Shown: one piece after another, positions 51,030 to 61,379 of the stretch
Position numbering within the stretch: position 1 is the stretch's first letter
How the letters are laid out: each line of letters opens with the position of its first letter
Made by a program: the position numbers and the translations under genes
Notes under the pieces: model-generated
Told to the model about the DNA's origin: nothing
What the model saw: only the letters and a program-made list of their open reading frames with translations
The model's database searches: none
Assembly: GCA_963695175.1 (NCBI GenBank)
Contig: CAVOGG010000003.1
Coordinates: forward strand, 124,001-188,000
Length of the DNA: 64,000 nt
Direction: 5' to 3'
From: Fodinibacter sp963695175
GTDB taxonomy: Bacteria > Actinomycetota > Actinomycetes > Actinomycetales > Dermatophilaceae

Positions 51030-52412
51030 TCAGCCCGGGATGGCGGGCAGCCGGGTGAGCGCCTCGGCGACGGCCTCCTGCAGCTCGGCATCCTCCCAGG
51101 TGTGGTCGACGAGGTCGCCACGCAGGTAGGCGTCGTAGGCGGGCAGGTCGAGGTGGCCGTGGCCGCACAGCGCGGTGAGGATGACCTTCTCCTCACCCGT
51201 CTCGATGCACGCGATGGCCTCCTCGACGGCCGCGGCGAGGGCGTGGGTCGGCTCGGGCGCCGGCACGATGCCCTCGGTGCGGGCGAACAGCACCCCGGCC
51301 GCGAAGCAGTCCTTCTGGGTCTTGGCCTGCGCCTCGATCAGCCCCTCCTCGTAGAGGTGGCTGATCAGCGGACTCATCCCGTGGTAGCGCAGCCCGCCGG
51401 CATGGATCGGGTCGGGGATGAAGTCGTGGCCCAGGGTGTGCATCTTCAGCAGCGGGGTCAGGCCCGCCACGTCACCGAAGTCGTAGGCGTAGGTGCCCTG
51501 GGTGAGTGACGGGCACGACGCCGGCTCGACCGCCCGGATGACCGGACCCGAGCCGGAGGCGAGCTTCTCGCGCAGGAACGGGAAGGTCAGGCCGCCGAAG
51601 TTCGAGCCACCGCCGGTGCACCCCACGATGAGGTCGACGCTCTCGCCGATCTTGGCCAGCTGGAGCAGGGCCTCCTCGCCGATGATCGTCTGGTGCAGCA
51701 GCACGTGGTTGAGCACCGAGCCCAGCGCGTAGTTGGCGGTGGGGTCCTGGGCGGCCATCTCGACGGCCTCGCTGATGGCCAGGCCGAGCGAACCGGGGGA
51801 GTCGGGGTCGCTGGCGAGCATCGTGCGCCCGGCCTCGGTGAGGTCGGACGGGCTCGGGTGCACCGTGCCGCCGAAGGTCTCCATCATGATCTTGCGGTAG
51901 GGCTTGGCGTCGTAGGACGCCCGCACCTGCCAGACCTCGCACTCGAGGCCGAACTGGGCGCACGCGAACGACAGTGCCGTGCCCCACTGCCCGGCCCCGG
52001 TCTCGGTCGTCAGCTTCCGGATGCCGGCCTTCGCGTTGTAGTAGGCCTGCGGCACCGCGGTGTTCGGCTTGTGCGAACCGGCGGGCGAGACGCCCTCGTA
52101 CTTGTAGTAGATCCGGGCCGGGGTGCCGAGGGCCTTCTCGAGCCGGTGGGCGCGGTACAGCGGGGACGGGCGCCACAGCCGGTAGACGTCCTGCACCTCC
52201 TGGGGGATGTCGACGTACTGCTCGGTCGTCACCTCCTGGGCGATGAGGTCCATCGGGAAGATCGCCGCGAGGTCGTCCGGGCCGACCGGCTGGCCGGTGC
52301 CCGGGTGCAGCGGCGGCGGGGGAGGCGTCGGCAGGTCGTGGAGGATGTTGTACCAACGGGTCGGCATCTCGTCCTCGTCGAGCAGGACCTTGTGGCGCAG
52401 CGGTGCGGACAC
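51030..52412 (-). CDS. TrpB2-type PLP-dependent tryptophan synthase beta-like protein
   Basis: 460 residues, the long TrpB2 family, not the TrpA-dependent TrpB1. Seen: the PLP Lys in GVSPAGSHKPNTAVPQ, the phosphate loop GCTGGGSNFGG, and TGAGQWGTALSFACAQFG. TrpB2 makes tryptophan from indole and serine or O-phosphoserine without TrpA; no trpA is nearby. GTG 52412 has GAGAGG 8 bases upstream. Divergent from the ABC exporter across 159 bases that hold no other gene. Confidence 0.9.
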   Translation of the reverse strand: MSAPLRHKVLLDEDEMPTRWYNILHDLPTPPPPPLHPGTGQPVGPDDLAAIFPMDLIAQEVTTEQYVDIPQEVQDVYRLWRPSPLYRAHRLEKALGTPARIYYKYEGVSPAGSHKPNTAVPQAYYNAKAGIRKLTTETGAGQWGTALSFACAQFGLECEVWQVRASYDAKPYRKIMMETFGGTVHPSPSDLTEAGRTMLASDPDSPGSLGLAISEAVEMAAQDPTANYALGSVLNHVLLHQTIIGEEALLQLAKIGESVDLIVGCTGGGSNFGGLTFPFLREKLASGSGPVIRAVEPASCPSLTQGTYAYDFGDVAGLTPLLKMHTLGHDFIPDPIHAGGLRYHGMSPLISHLYEEGLIEAQAKTQKDCFAAGVLFARTEGIVPAPEPTHALAAAVEEAIACIETGEEKVILTALCGHGHLDLPAYDAYLRGDLVDHTWEDAELQEAVAEALTRLPAIPG

Positions 52413-52571
52413 GGCATACCTCTCACGTCGGCGGCATCCGCCCGGGTGGCGGCGTCGCCGCCATCCTCGGGTGGGGCACCGGCCGGCACAAGGGGGTGCC
52501 CACGGGCAGGAACACCTGTCGGTGGGCGGTGGTTGACTGACAGGCACGACGACATCTGAGGAGCACGACCG

Positions 52572-54458
52572 GTGAGCATGCAAGGGTGGCAGGCGCTACA
52601 CAGCCTGAGCAGGGACTCCAGCGTCAAGGAGCAACACCTGGCTCCCGGCACGACCCGACGGGTGATGGGCTACGCCCGGCCCTACAAGGTGCAGATCGCC
52701 TGGTTCCTCGGCGTCGTCGTCATCGAGTCGGTGCTGGTGGTGGCGTCGCCCCTGCTGCTGAAGTCCCTCGTCGACGACGGCATCTACCCCAAGGACGCTT
52801 CCGTCGTCGTGCGGCTGTCACTGCTCGTGGCCCTCATCGCGATCGTCGGTGCCGGTCTCACCCTCGTCGAGCGCTGGTTCTCCGCCCGCATCGGTGAGGG
52901 GCTGATCTACGACCTGCGCACCCAGGTGTTCTCGCACGTGCTGCGCCAGCCGGTGGCGTTCTTCACCCGCACCCAGACCGGGTCCCTGGTCACCCGGCTC
53001 GGGAACGACGTCATCGGCGCCCAGCAGGCCTTCACGTCGGTGCTCTCCAGCGTCGTCAGCAACGCCATCACCCTGGTGGTGATCGTCGTGGCGATGGCCT
53101 CGTTGTCCTGGCCGCTCACGTTGGGGGCCCTGGCCCTGGTGCCGTTCTTCCTGGTGCCCGCCCGGCTGATGGGGCGCAAGCTCGCCGGCCTCGCGCGCGA
53201 GCAGATGGTGCAGAACGCCGAGGTCGGCACCCAGATGACCGAGCGCTTCAACGTCGCCGGCGCCCTTCTCGTCAAGCTGTTCGGCCACCCGGCCGTCGAG
53301 GACGAGGAGTACGCCCACCGGGCCGCCAAGGTGCGCGACATCGGCGTGCGGATCGCGGTCAACCGCTCGGTGTTCATCGTCGCGCTCACCCTCGTGGCGT
53401 CGCTCGCGACCGCGATGGTCTACGGCGTGGGCGGCCTGATGGCGGTCAACGGCACCCTCACCGTCGGCACCCTGCTCGCCCTCACGGCGCTGCTGGCCAG
53501 GCTCTACGGCCCGCTGACCGCCATCTCGAACGTCCGGGTCGACATCCTCACCGCCCTGGTCTCGTTCGAGCGGGTCTTCGAGGTGCTCGACCTCGAGCCG
53601 CTCGTCGCCGAGGCGCCCGACGCCCGTCCGGTGCCCGAGGGCCCCGTGCGCGTCGAGGTCGACAACGTCTCGTTCGCCTACCCCTCGGCCGACGAGGTGT
53701 CGCTGGCCTCTCTCGAGACCACGGCCACCGGCGACCGACGGGGCAGCGGTCCGGTGCTGCACGACGTGACCTTCACCGTCGAGCCCGGCAGCCTGGTCGC
53801 CCTGGTCGGCCCGAGCGGCGCCGGCAAGACCACCATCACCGCGCTGGTGGCTCGCCTGTACGACCCCACGGCCGGTGCCATCCGGATCAACGGGCTCGAC
53901 GCGCGCGAGGCCCAGAGCGAGTCGCTGCACGACGCCGTGGGTGTGGTCACCCAGGACGCCCACCTCTTCCACGACACCATCCGGGCCAACCTCGCCTATG
54001 CGGCACCGTCGGCCACCGAGGACGACATGGTCGCGGCGCTGCGGGCCGCACAGGTCTGGTCGCTCGTCGACTCGCTGCCCTCGGGCCTCGACACCGTCGT
54101 GGGCGACCGCGGGCACCGGCTCTCCGGCGGTGAGAAGCAGCGCCTCGCGATCGCCCGGCTGCTGCTCAAGGGCCCCGGGCTGATCGTCCTCGACGAGGCC
54201 ACGGCCCACCTCGACAGCGAGTCCGAGCAGGCGCTGCAGCGGGCCCTCGACCATGCCCTGCGCGACCGGTCGGCCCTGGTCATCGCGCACCGGCTGAGCA
54301 CGGTGCGCCACGCCGACCTGATCCTCGTCGTCGACAACGGCACCGTCGTCGAGCGTGGCACCCACCACGAGCTGGTCGCCTCGGGCGGGCTCTACAGCGA
54401 GCTCTACCGCACCCAGTTCAGCGATGACCTCGGCGGCGTCGTCGACGCCCACGCCTGA
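52572..54458 (+). CDS. ABC transporter, fused permease/ATP-binding (type IV exporter)
   Basis: 628 residues. N-terminal ~330: six membrane segments of an ABC-B/MDR-type permease (VARLYGPLTAISNVRVDILTALVSFERVFEV at the end of the domain); C-terminal ATPase with Walker A ALVGPSGAGKTTITALVARLY, signature LSGGEKQRLAIARLLL, Walker B LIVLDEATAHLD and switch His VIAHRLSTVRH. GTG 52572 has GAGGAG 8 bases upstream. A homodimer is expected. Substrate (lipid, drug or peptide) cannot be told. Confidence 0.92.
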   Translation: MSMQGWQALHSLSRDSSVKEQHLAPGTTRRVMGYARPYKVQIAWFLGVVVIESVLVVASPLLLKSLVDDGIYPKDASVVVRLSLLVALIAIVGAGLTLVERWFSARIGEGLIYDLRTQVFSHVLRQPVAFFTRTQTGSLVTRLGNDVIGAQQAFTSVLSSVVSNAITLVVIVVAMASLSWPLTLGALALVPFFLVPARLMGRKLAGLAREQMVQNAEVGTQMTERFNVAGALLVKLFGHPAVEDEEYAHRAAKVRDIGVRIAVNRSVFIVALTLVASLATAMVYGVGGLMAVNGTLTVGTLLALTALLARLYGPLTAISNVRVDILTALVSFERVFEVLDLEPLVAEAPDARPVPEGPVRVEVDNVSFAYPSADEVSLASLETTATGDRRGSGPVLHDVTFTVEPGSLVALVGPSGAGKTTITALVARLYDPTAGAIRINGLDAREAQSESLHDAVGVVTQDAHLFHDTIRANLAYAAPSATEDDMVAALRAAQVWSLVDSLPSGLDTVVGDRGHRLSGGEKQRLAIARLLLKGPGLIVLDEATAHLDSESEQALQRALDHALRDRSALVIAHRLSTVRHADLILVVDNGTVVERGTHHELVASGGLYSELYRTQFSDDLGGVVDAHA

Positions 54459-54511
54459 TCCGGTTCGTTCGACCGCACACGTTCGCAGCGTCCGGGTGCG
54501 ATGATCCGCGC

Positions 54512-55339
54512 GTGGCCGACGACGCGAAGGACTGGACGCACGGTCGGGTGCGGGTGGGGGGCCGCGACCTCTACTACCGCCGGAGCTCGGGCCCGGCCGA
54601 CGCCGTGCCGATCGTGCACGTGCACGGGTTCGCGATCTCCGGGGCCTACCTGCTGCCCACGGCGCGCAGGCTCGTGCACCACGGGGTCAACATCGTGCCC
54701 GACCTCCCGGGGTACGGCCGCAGCCGCCGGCGCGACCACACCCTCGACATCCCCGAGCTCGCCGACGCGGTGCTGGCCCTGCTCGACGCGCTCGAGCTGG
54801 AGAAGGTCGTCCTGCTCGGCAACTCGATGGGCTGCCCGATCAGCCTCGAGGTCGCGCACGCCGCCCCGGAGCGCGTCGACCGGCTGGTGCTGGTATCCCC
54901 GGCGGGCGGCATCCACAACCAGCCGCTGCAGCGAGCCCTGGTGCAGCTGGCCCGTGACGGCACCCGTGAGACGCCCGGCATGGCCCGGGTGGCGGTGCCC
55001 GACTACCTCCGCTTCGGTCCGGTCAGCGCGCTGCGGCTGTTCCGCCAGCTCACCCTCTTCCCGTCGCTGGAGCGGCTGCAGCACTCGCCGGTGCCCACGC
55101 TGGCCGTGCTCGGCAGCCGCGACCCCCTGATGCCGGGGCCGGCGCGGGTCATCGAGGTGGCCCGGATGTCACCGGAGCACGTGACCGTCGTCGTCATCCA
55201 CGGCGCGGCGCACGCCATCAACTTCAGCCACCCGGGCGAGCTCGCCAACGTCGTGTCGGCCTGGCTCGAGGACCGCGAGATCGTCGACGACCCCGACCAG
55301 CCGGGCGACGCCCGGGTGTTCCCCGTCCCGCGGGCCTGA
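54512..55339 (+). CDS. Alpha/beta hydrolase, hydrolase-fold epoxide/haloalkane type
   Basis: 275 residues. Seen: HVHGFAISGAYLLP (HGxG-like oxyanion), DLPGYGRS, nucleophile LLGNSMGCPIS (GNSMG with Ser), Asp in VLGSRDPLMPG and His in HGAAHAINFS. GTG 54512 lies 7 bases after CGATGAT, so the transcript may be leaderless. Some proteins of this shape are MenH- or cofactor-pathway-like, but nothing here fixes a substrate. Confidence 0.85.
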   Translation: MADDAKDWTHGRVRVGGRDLYYRRSSGPADAVPIVHVHGFAISGAYLLPTARRLVHHGVNIVPDLPGYGRSRRRDHTLDIPELADAVLALLDALELEKVVLLGNSMGCPISLEVAHAAPERVDRLVLVSPAGGIHNQPLQRALVQLARDGTRETPGMARVAVPDYLRFGPVSALRLFRQLTLFPSLERLQHSPVPTLAVLGSRDPLMPGPARVIEVARMSPEHVTVVVIHGAAHAINFSHPGELANVVSAWLEDREIVDDPDQPGDARVFPVPRA

Positions 55340-55359
55340 CCCGCCGGGGATTGTCGGGC

Positions 55360-56151
55360 CTACTCGTCCTCCTCGTCCCAGATCCGGGTCTTCTTCGGCT
55401 TCGTCGGGTACTTCTCCGGGTTCTCGAGCCGCAGCTCGCGGCGGATGCCGAACGGGATCAGCACGAACCCCATCACCATGAGCAGCCACCACTGGTACGC
55501 GTACGCCTGGTGCGGGCCCAGGTCCCGGTCGGGGTCACCGAGGGCCTGCGGGCGCGGCGCCGTCGAGCCGTCGGACCGGGTCTCGGTCTGCAGCAGCAGG
55601 TAGCCGGGCAGCACCGCACTCGACCCCAGCGCCGCGGTCGCGTCGCGCAGGTTGAGGCTGGCGATCTGCCCGACCGGCAGCTGGCGGTTCCTCGACGCCT
55701 GGCCGGGGCGCACCCAGCCCACCACCTCGACGTCCCCGGTCGGGGCCTGGGGCACGTCGGGCAGCACGCTCGCGCCACGCTGCGACTCGGCCACCCACCC
55801 GCGGTCGACGACCAGGTCGGGGCCGCCGGAAGCCGGGCGGAAGGCCCAGAGCACCTCGTAGCCGGGTTCGCTCTCGAGGGGCCGGTTGCGCACGTAGACC
55901 GGGCCACCGGCGTACTGGCCGGAGACGGTCGCCCGGGTCCACTCGTCATCCGGATCGAGGCCTGCGGGGGTGAGCACCGACGACAGGGGCACCGGCGCGG
56001 CGCGGTAGTGGGTGTCGAGCCGCTCGTTGCGCTGCTGCTTGGCTTCGTACCGGTGGTACTGCCACCAACCGAGGTGGTAGCACGTGTACGCCAGGAGCGC
56101 GGCGAGGAGGAGGGCGCCCAGCCAGCGAGGTGTCACGAGCCGCCTGAGCAC
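55360..56151 (-). CDS. SURF1 family cytochrome oxidase biogenesis protein
   Basis: 263 residues with one hydrophobic segment near each end (WLGALLLAALLAYTCYHLGWWQ and WWLLMVMGFVLIPFGI), the SURF1 pattern. Seen: WQYHRYEAK, VRNRP-L-GYEVLWAF and DRGWV, the family core. It helps insert haem A or assemble cytochrome c oxidase with CtaA/CtaB. GTG 56151 follows TACGGT by 6 bases on the minus strand; ATG 56175 is an alternative. The C-terminal tail is Lys/Glu-rich. Divergent from moaA with a shared promoter region. Confidence 0.87.
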   Translation of the reverse strand: MLRRLVTPRWLGALLLAALLAYTCYHLGWWQYHRYEAKQQRNERLDTHYRAAPVPLSSVLTPAGLDPDDEWTRATVSGQYAGGPVYVRNRPLESEPGYEVLWAFRPASGGPDLVVDRGWVAESQRGASVLPDVPQAPTGDVEVVGWVRPGQASRNRQLPVGQIASLNLRDATAALGSSAVLPGYLLLQTETRSDGSTAPRPQALGDPDRDLGPHQAYAYQWWLLMVMGFVLIPFGIRRELRLENPEKYPTKPKKTRIWDEEDE

Positions 56152-56157
56152 GGGGAC

Positions 56158-56176
56158 ACCGTACGCGACGTACATT
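56158..56176. promoter_or_regulatory. Back-to-back -10 hexamers for SURF1 and moaA
   Basis: TACGGT on the minus strand (56163-56158), 6 bases from the SURF1 GTG, and TACATT on the plus strand (56171-56176), 8 bases from the moaA ATG. Both spacings fit leaderless transcripts. The two start regions are within 35 bases, so the promoters overlap. Confidence 0.5.
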
Positions 56177-56184
56177 GGGCACCT

Positions 56185-57186
56185 ATGACTGACCTGCCCG
56201 CCCCCCGCCTGCTCGACCGCTTCGGTCGCGCCGGTCGTGACCTGCGTGTCTCGGTGACCGACCGGTGCAACCTGCGGTGCAGCTACTGCATGCCGGCCGA
56301 GGGCCTGGACTGGCTGCCCAAACCCGAGATGCTCACCGATGACGAGCTCGTGCGGCTGGTTGCCGTCATGGTCGGCCTGGGCGTCACCCAGGTGCGGCTC
56401 ACCGGTGGCGAGCCGCTGCTGCGTCGCAGCCTGGTCGACGTCGTGCGACGGGTCGCCGCCCTCGAACCGCGGCCACGCATCGCGATGACGACCAACGGCA
56501 TCGGGCTCGACCGGCTCGCCGCCCCGCTGGCCGCCGCGGGGCTGGACCGGGTCAACGTCAGCCTCGACACGGTCGACCCCGAGCACTTCGGCCGGCTCAC
56601 CCGGCGCGACCGCTTCAACGACGTCGTGGCCGGCCTCAAGGCTGCCGCGGATGCCGGGCTGACGCCGGTGAAGGTCAACGCCGTCGCCATGCGGGGCGTC
56701 AACGACACCGACGTGCCCGACCTGCTCCAGTGGTGTCTCGACCGCGGGTACCAGCTGCGTTTCATCGAGCAGATGCCGCTCGACGCCCAGCACGCGTGGG
56801 ACCGCACCCAGATGGTGCCCCAGGCCGAGATCCTCGAGCGGCTGGGCGAGCGCTTCACGCTCACCCCGGTGGGGGAGCGGGGCAGCGCCCCGGCCGAGCT
56901 GTTCCTCGTCGACGGTGGCCCGCACACGGTGGGCGTCATCGCCAGCGTCTCGGCGCCGTTCTGCGGCAGCTGCGACCGGGTGCGCCTCACCGCCGACGGT
57001 CAGCTGCGCAACTGCCTGTTCGCCCGCCGCGAGGTCGACCTGCGGGGCCCGATCCGGGCCGGGGCCAGCGACGAGGAGCTCGCCGACCTGGTCATCGCGG
57101 AGATGTGGGAGAAGAAGTCGGGTCACGGCATCGACAAGGCCGGCTTCGAGCAGCCGGACCGCCCGATGTCAGCGATCGGTGGCTGA
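56185..57186 (+). CDS. moaA: GTP 3',8-cyclase MoaA
   Basis: Radical-SAM enzyme of molybdenum cofactor synthesis, 333 residues. First cluster CNLRCSYC (CxxxCxxC); C-terminal cluster CGSCDRVRLTADG-LRNC; GTP contact VRLTGGEPLLRR; and the conserved di-glycine end SAIGG, needed for GTP cyclisation, is intact. ATG 56185 lies 8 bases after TACATT. Other mo genes are not in the window. Ends overlapping the DUF3099 gene by 18 bases (convergent). Confidence 0.95.
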   Translation: MTDLPAPRLLDRFGRAGRDLRVSVTDRCNLRCSYCMPAEGLDWLPKPEMLTDDELVRLVAVMVGLGVTQVRLTGGEPLLRRSLVDVVRRVAALEPRPRIAMTTNGIGLDRLAAPLAAAGLDRVNVSLDTVDPEHFGRLTRRDRFNDVVAGLKAAADAGLTPVKVNAVAMRGVNDTDVPDLLQWCLDRGYQLRFIEQMPLDAQHAWDRTQMVPQAEILERLGERFTLTPVGERGSAPAELFLVDGGPHTVGVIASVSAPFCGSCDRVRLTADGQLRNCLFARREVDLRGPIRAGASDEELADLVIAEMWEKKSGHGIDKAGFEQPDRPMSAIGG

Positions 57187-57507
57187 GCCGTCGCTCTCGT
57201 GGGGCTCGTCCGGGGCCCGGGTGATCTGGGGGGTCTCGTCGGCCACCGGCAGCACCGGGCGCACCCGGCCGGTGACCCGCGGCATCACGGCGTTGGCCGC
57301 GACCACGGCGATGAACGGCAGGAACACGGCGCCGGCCGCGAAGATCCAGCGGTACCACGCGTCGACGACCACGAGCAGGATGAAGCAGGCCGTGCGGATG
57401 GCCATCGTGATGAGGTACCGCTTGAGCCGTCGGGCCTGGTCCTCGGTGCGCGCCTCGGGCGCGCTCGTCACCGACTGGACGTCGTGCGGGTGACGGGTCG
57501 TGGACAC
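57169..57507 (-). CDS. DUF3099 family membrane protein
   Basis: 112 residues with two hydrophobic segments (ITMAIRTACFILLVVVD and IFAAGAVFLPFIAVVAANAV) flanking the DAWYRW loop, followed by a polar C-terminal tail. This matches the actinobacterial DUF3099 family as I recall it: arginine-rich before the first segment (EDQARRLKRYLITMAIR). GTG 57507 lies 6 bases after TACAGT, so a leaderless start is likely. Function unknown. Confidence 0.8.
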   Translation of the reverse strand: MSTTRHPHDVQSVTSAPEARTEDQARRLKRYLITMAIRTACFILLVVVDAWYRWIFAAGAVFLPFIAVVAANAVMPRVTGRVRPVLPVADETPQITRAPDEPHESDGSATDR

Positions 57508-57577
57508 CGGTCCACTGTATGTCTCGCGATGTCGTGCGGCTCCGGCTACCCAGCGGTAGTCCACTAGGTTCGACGCC

Positions 57578-58291
57578 ATGAGCGAGCCACGCACCGTCCT
57601 CGTCACCGGCGGCAACCGCGGTATCGGCCTGGCGATCGCCCGGTCCTTCGCCGAGGCCGGCGACCACGTCGCCGTGACCCACCGGTCGGGCGACGCGCCC
57701 GACGGCCTGGTGGGCGTCCGCTGCGACGTCACCGACACGGCATCCGTCGACGCCGCCTTCACCGAGGCCGAGGAGAAGCTCGGCGGCCCGATCGAGGTGC
57801 TCGTCGCCAACGCCGGCGTCACCAAGGACGGCCTGCTGATGCGGATGAGCGACGACGACTGGGACACCGTCATCGACACCAACCTGGCCGGTGCCTTCCG
57901 CTGTGCCCGGCGCGCGAGCAAGGGGATGATCCGGCTGCGTCGTGGGCGGATCGTGTTCATCTCGAGCGTCGTGGGGCTCTACGGCGGCCCGGGCCAGGCG
58001 AACTACGCCGCGAGCAAGGCCGGTCTGGTCGGCCTGGCCCGCTCGATCACCCGTGAGCTCGGCGGCCGCGGCATCACCGCCAACGTCGTCGCGCCCGGCT
58101 TCATCGAGACCGACATGACGGCCGCGCTGCCCGAGGACACCCAGAAGTCCTACAAGGCCGCGATCCCCGCAGGGCGGTTCGCCAGCACCGACGAGGTGGC
58201 TGCCGTCGTGCGCTTCCTCGCCTCCGGCGACGCGGCCTACATCTCCGGCGCCGTCATCCCCGTCGACGGCGGGCTCGGGATGGGTCACTGA
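57578..58291 (+). CDS. fabG: 3-oxoacyl-[acyl-carrier-protein] reductase FabG
   Basis: NADPH-dependent reductase of fatty acid elongation, 237 residues. SDR motifs in order: VTGGNRGIGLAIA, DVTD, VANAGVTKDGL, ISSVVGLYGGPGQANYAASKAGL (catalytic Ser, Tyr, Lys), and ETDM with an ALPE end typical of FabG/MabA. ATG 57578 is 7 bases after TAGGTT, so it is probably leaderless. Followed by fabI after 69 bases, the mabA-inhA arrangement known from mycobacteria. Confidence 0.95.
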   Translation: MSEPRTVLVTGGNRGIGLAIARSFAEAGDHVAVTHRSGDAPDGLVGVRCDVTDTASVDAAFTEAEEKLGGPIEVLVANAGVTKDGLLMRMSDDDWDTVIDTNLAGAFRCARRASKGMIRLRRGRIVFISSVVGLYGGPGQANYAASKAGLVGLARSITRELGGRGITANVVAPGFIETDMTAALPEDTQKSYKAAIPAGRFASTDEVAAVVRFLASGDAAYISGAVIPVDGGLGMGH

Positions 58292-58360
58292 CCCGCCGCC
58301 GCCCCACCAGCACCTCCGCACCGCTCGACCGCACCGACCCCCAGCGAAAGGTCCCGCCCC

Positions 58361-59119
58361 ATGTTGCTCGAGGGCAAGAAGCTGCTCGTCACCGGCGTCC
58401 TCATGGACTCCTCCATCGCCTTCCACATCGCCAAGCTCGCCCAGGAGCAGGGGGCCGAGGTCGTCCTCACCTCCTTCGGCCGGACGATGAAGATCACCTC
58501 AGCCATCGCTCGCCGGCTGCCCGAGACCCCGCCCGTCGTCGAGCTCGACGTCACCAGCGACGACGACCTCGCGGCGCTGGCCGACCGGGTGCGCGAGCAC
58601 GTGCCGCACCTCGACGGCGTCGTGCACTCGATCGGGTTCGCCCCACAGGGTGCCTTCAACTTCATGGAGGCCGGCTGGGACGACGTCTCCACGGCCGTCC
58701 AGGTCTCGGCGTACTCGCTGGCCTCCCTGACCAAGGCGGCCCTGCCGCTGATGTCCGCGGGCGGCAGCGTCGTCGGGCTCACCTTCGACGCCCGCTTCGC
58801 GTGGCCGGTCTACGACTGGATGGGCGTGGCGAAGGCCGCGTTCGAGTCGACGAACCGCTACCTCGCCCGCGACCTGGGGCCGAAGGGGATCCGCTGCAAC
58901 ATCGTCGCGGCCGGGCCGATCCGCACCACCGCAGCGAAGTCCATCCCGGGCTTCGAGCGCTTCGAGGAGGAGTGGGGCAGCCGTTCCCCGCTGGGCTGGG
59001 ACGTCAACGACGCCGTGCCCGCCGCGCGCGCCTGCTGCGCCCTGCTGTCGGACTGGTTCCCGGCCACGACCGGCGAGATGGTGCACGTCGACGGTGGCTT
59101 CCACGCGATGGGCGTCTAG
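58361..59119 (+). CDS. fabI: Enoyl-[acyl-carrier-protein] reductase FabI/InhA
   Basis: NADH-dependent last-step reductase of each elongation cycle, 252 residues. Seen: LVTGVLMDSSIAFHIA (cofactor loop with the FabI-type irregular Rossmann), VHSIGFAP and the catalytic Tyr-(6)-Lys in YDWMGVAKA. Active-site and substrate-loop sequences resemble InhA rather than E. coli FabI; a mycolate pathway cannot be assumed. ATG 58361 with GAAAGG 9 bases upstream. Forms a unit with fabG. Confidence 0.94.
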   Translation: MLLEGKKLLVTGVLMDSSIAFHIAKLAQEQGAEVVLTSFGRTMKITSAIARRLPETPPVVELDVTSDDDLAALADRVREHVPHLDGVVHSIGFAPQGAFNFMEAGWDDVSTAVQVSAYSLASLTKAALPLMSAGGSVVGLTFDARFAWPVYDWMGVAKAAFESTNRYLARDLGPKGIRCNIVAAGPIRTTAAKSIPGFERFEEEWGSRSPLGWDVNDAVPAARACCALLSDWFPATTGEMVHVDGGFHAMGV

Positions 59120-59146
59120 CCTTTCGTCGGCCACTAGGCTCCACGG

Positions 59147-61369
<2,223 letters not shown>

Positions 61370-61379
61370 CCCCGGTCCG

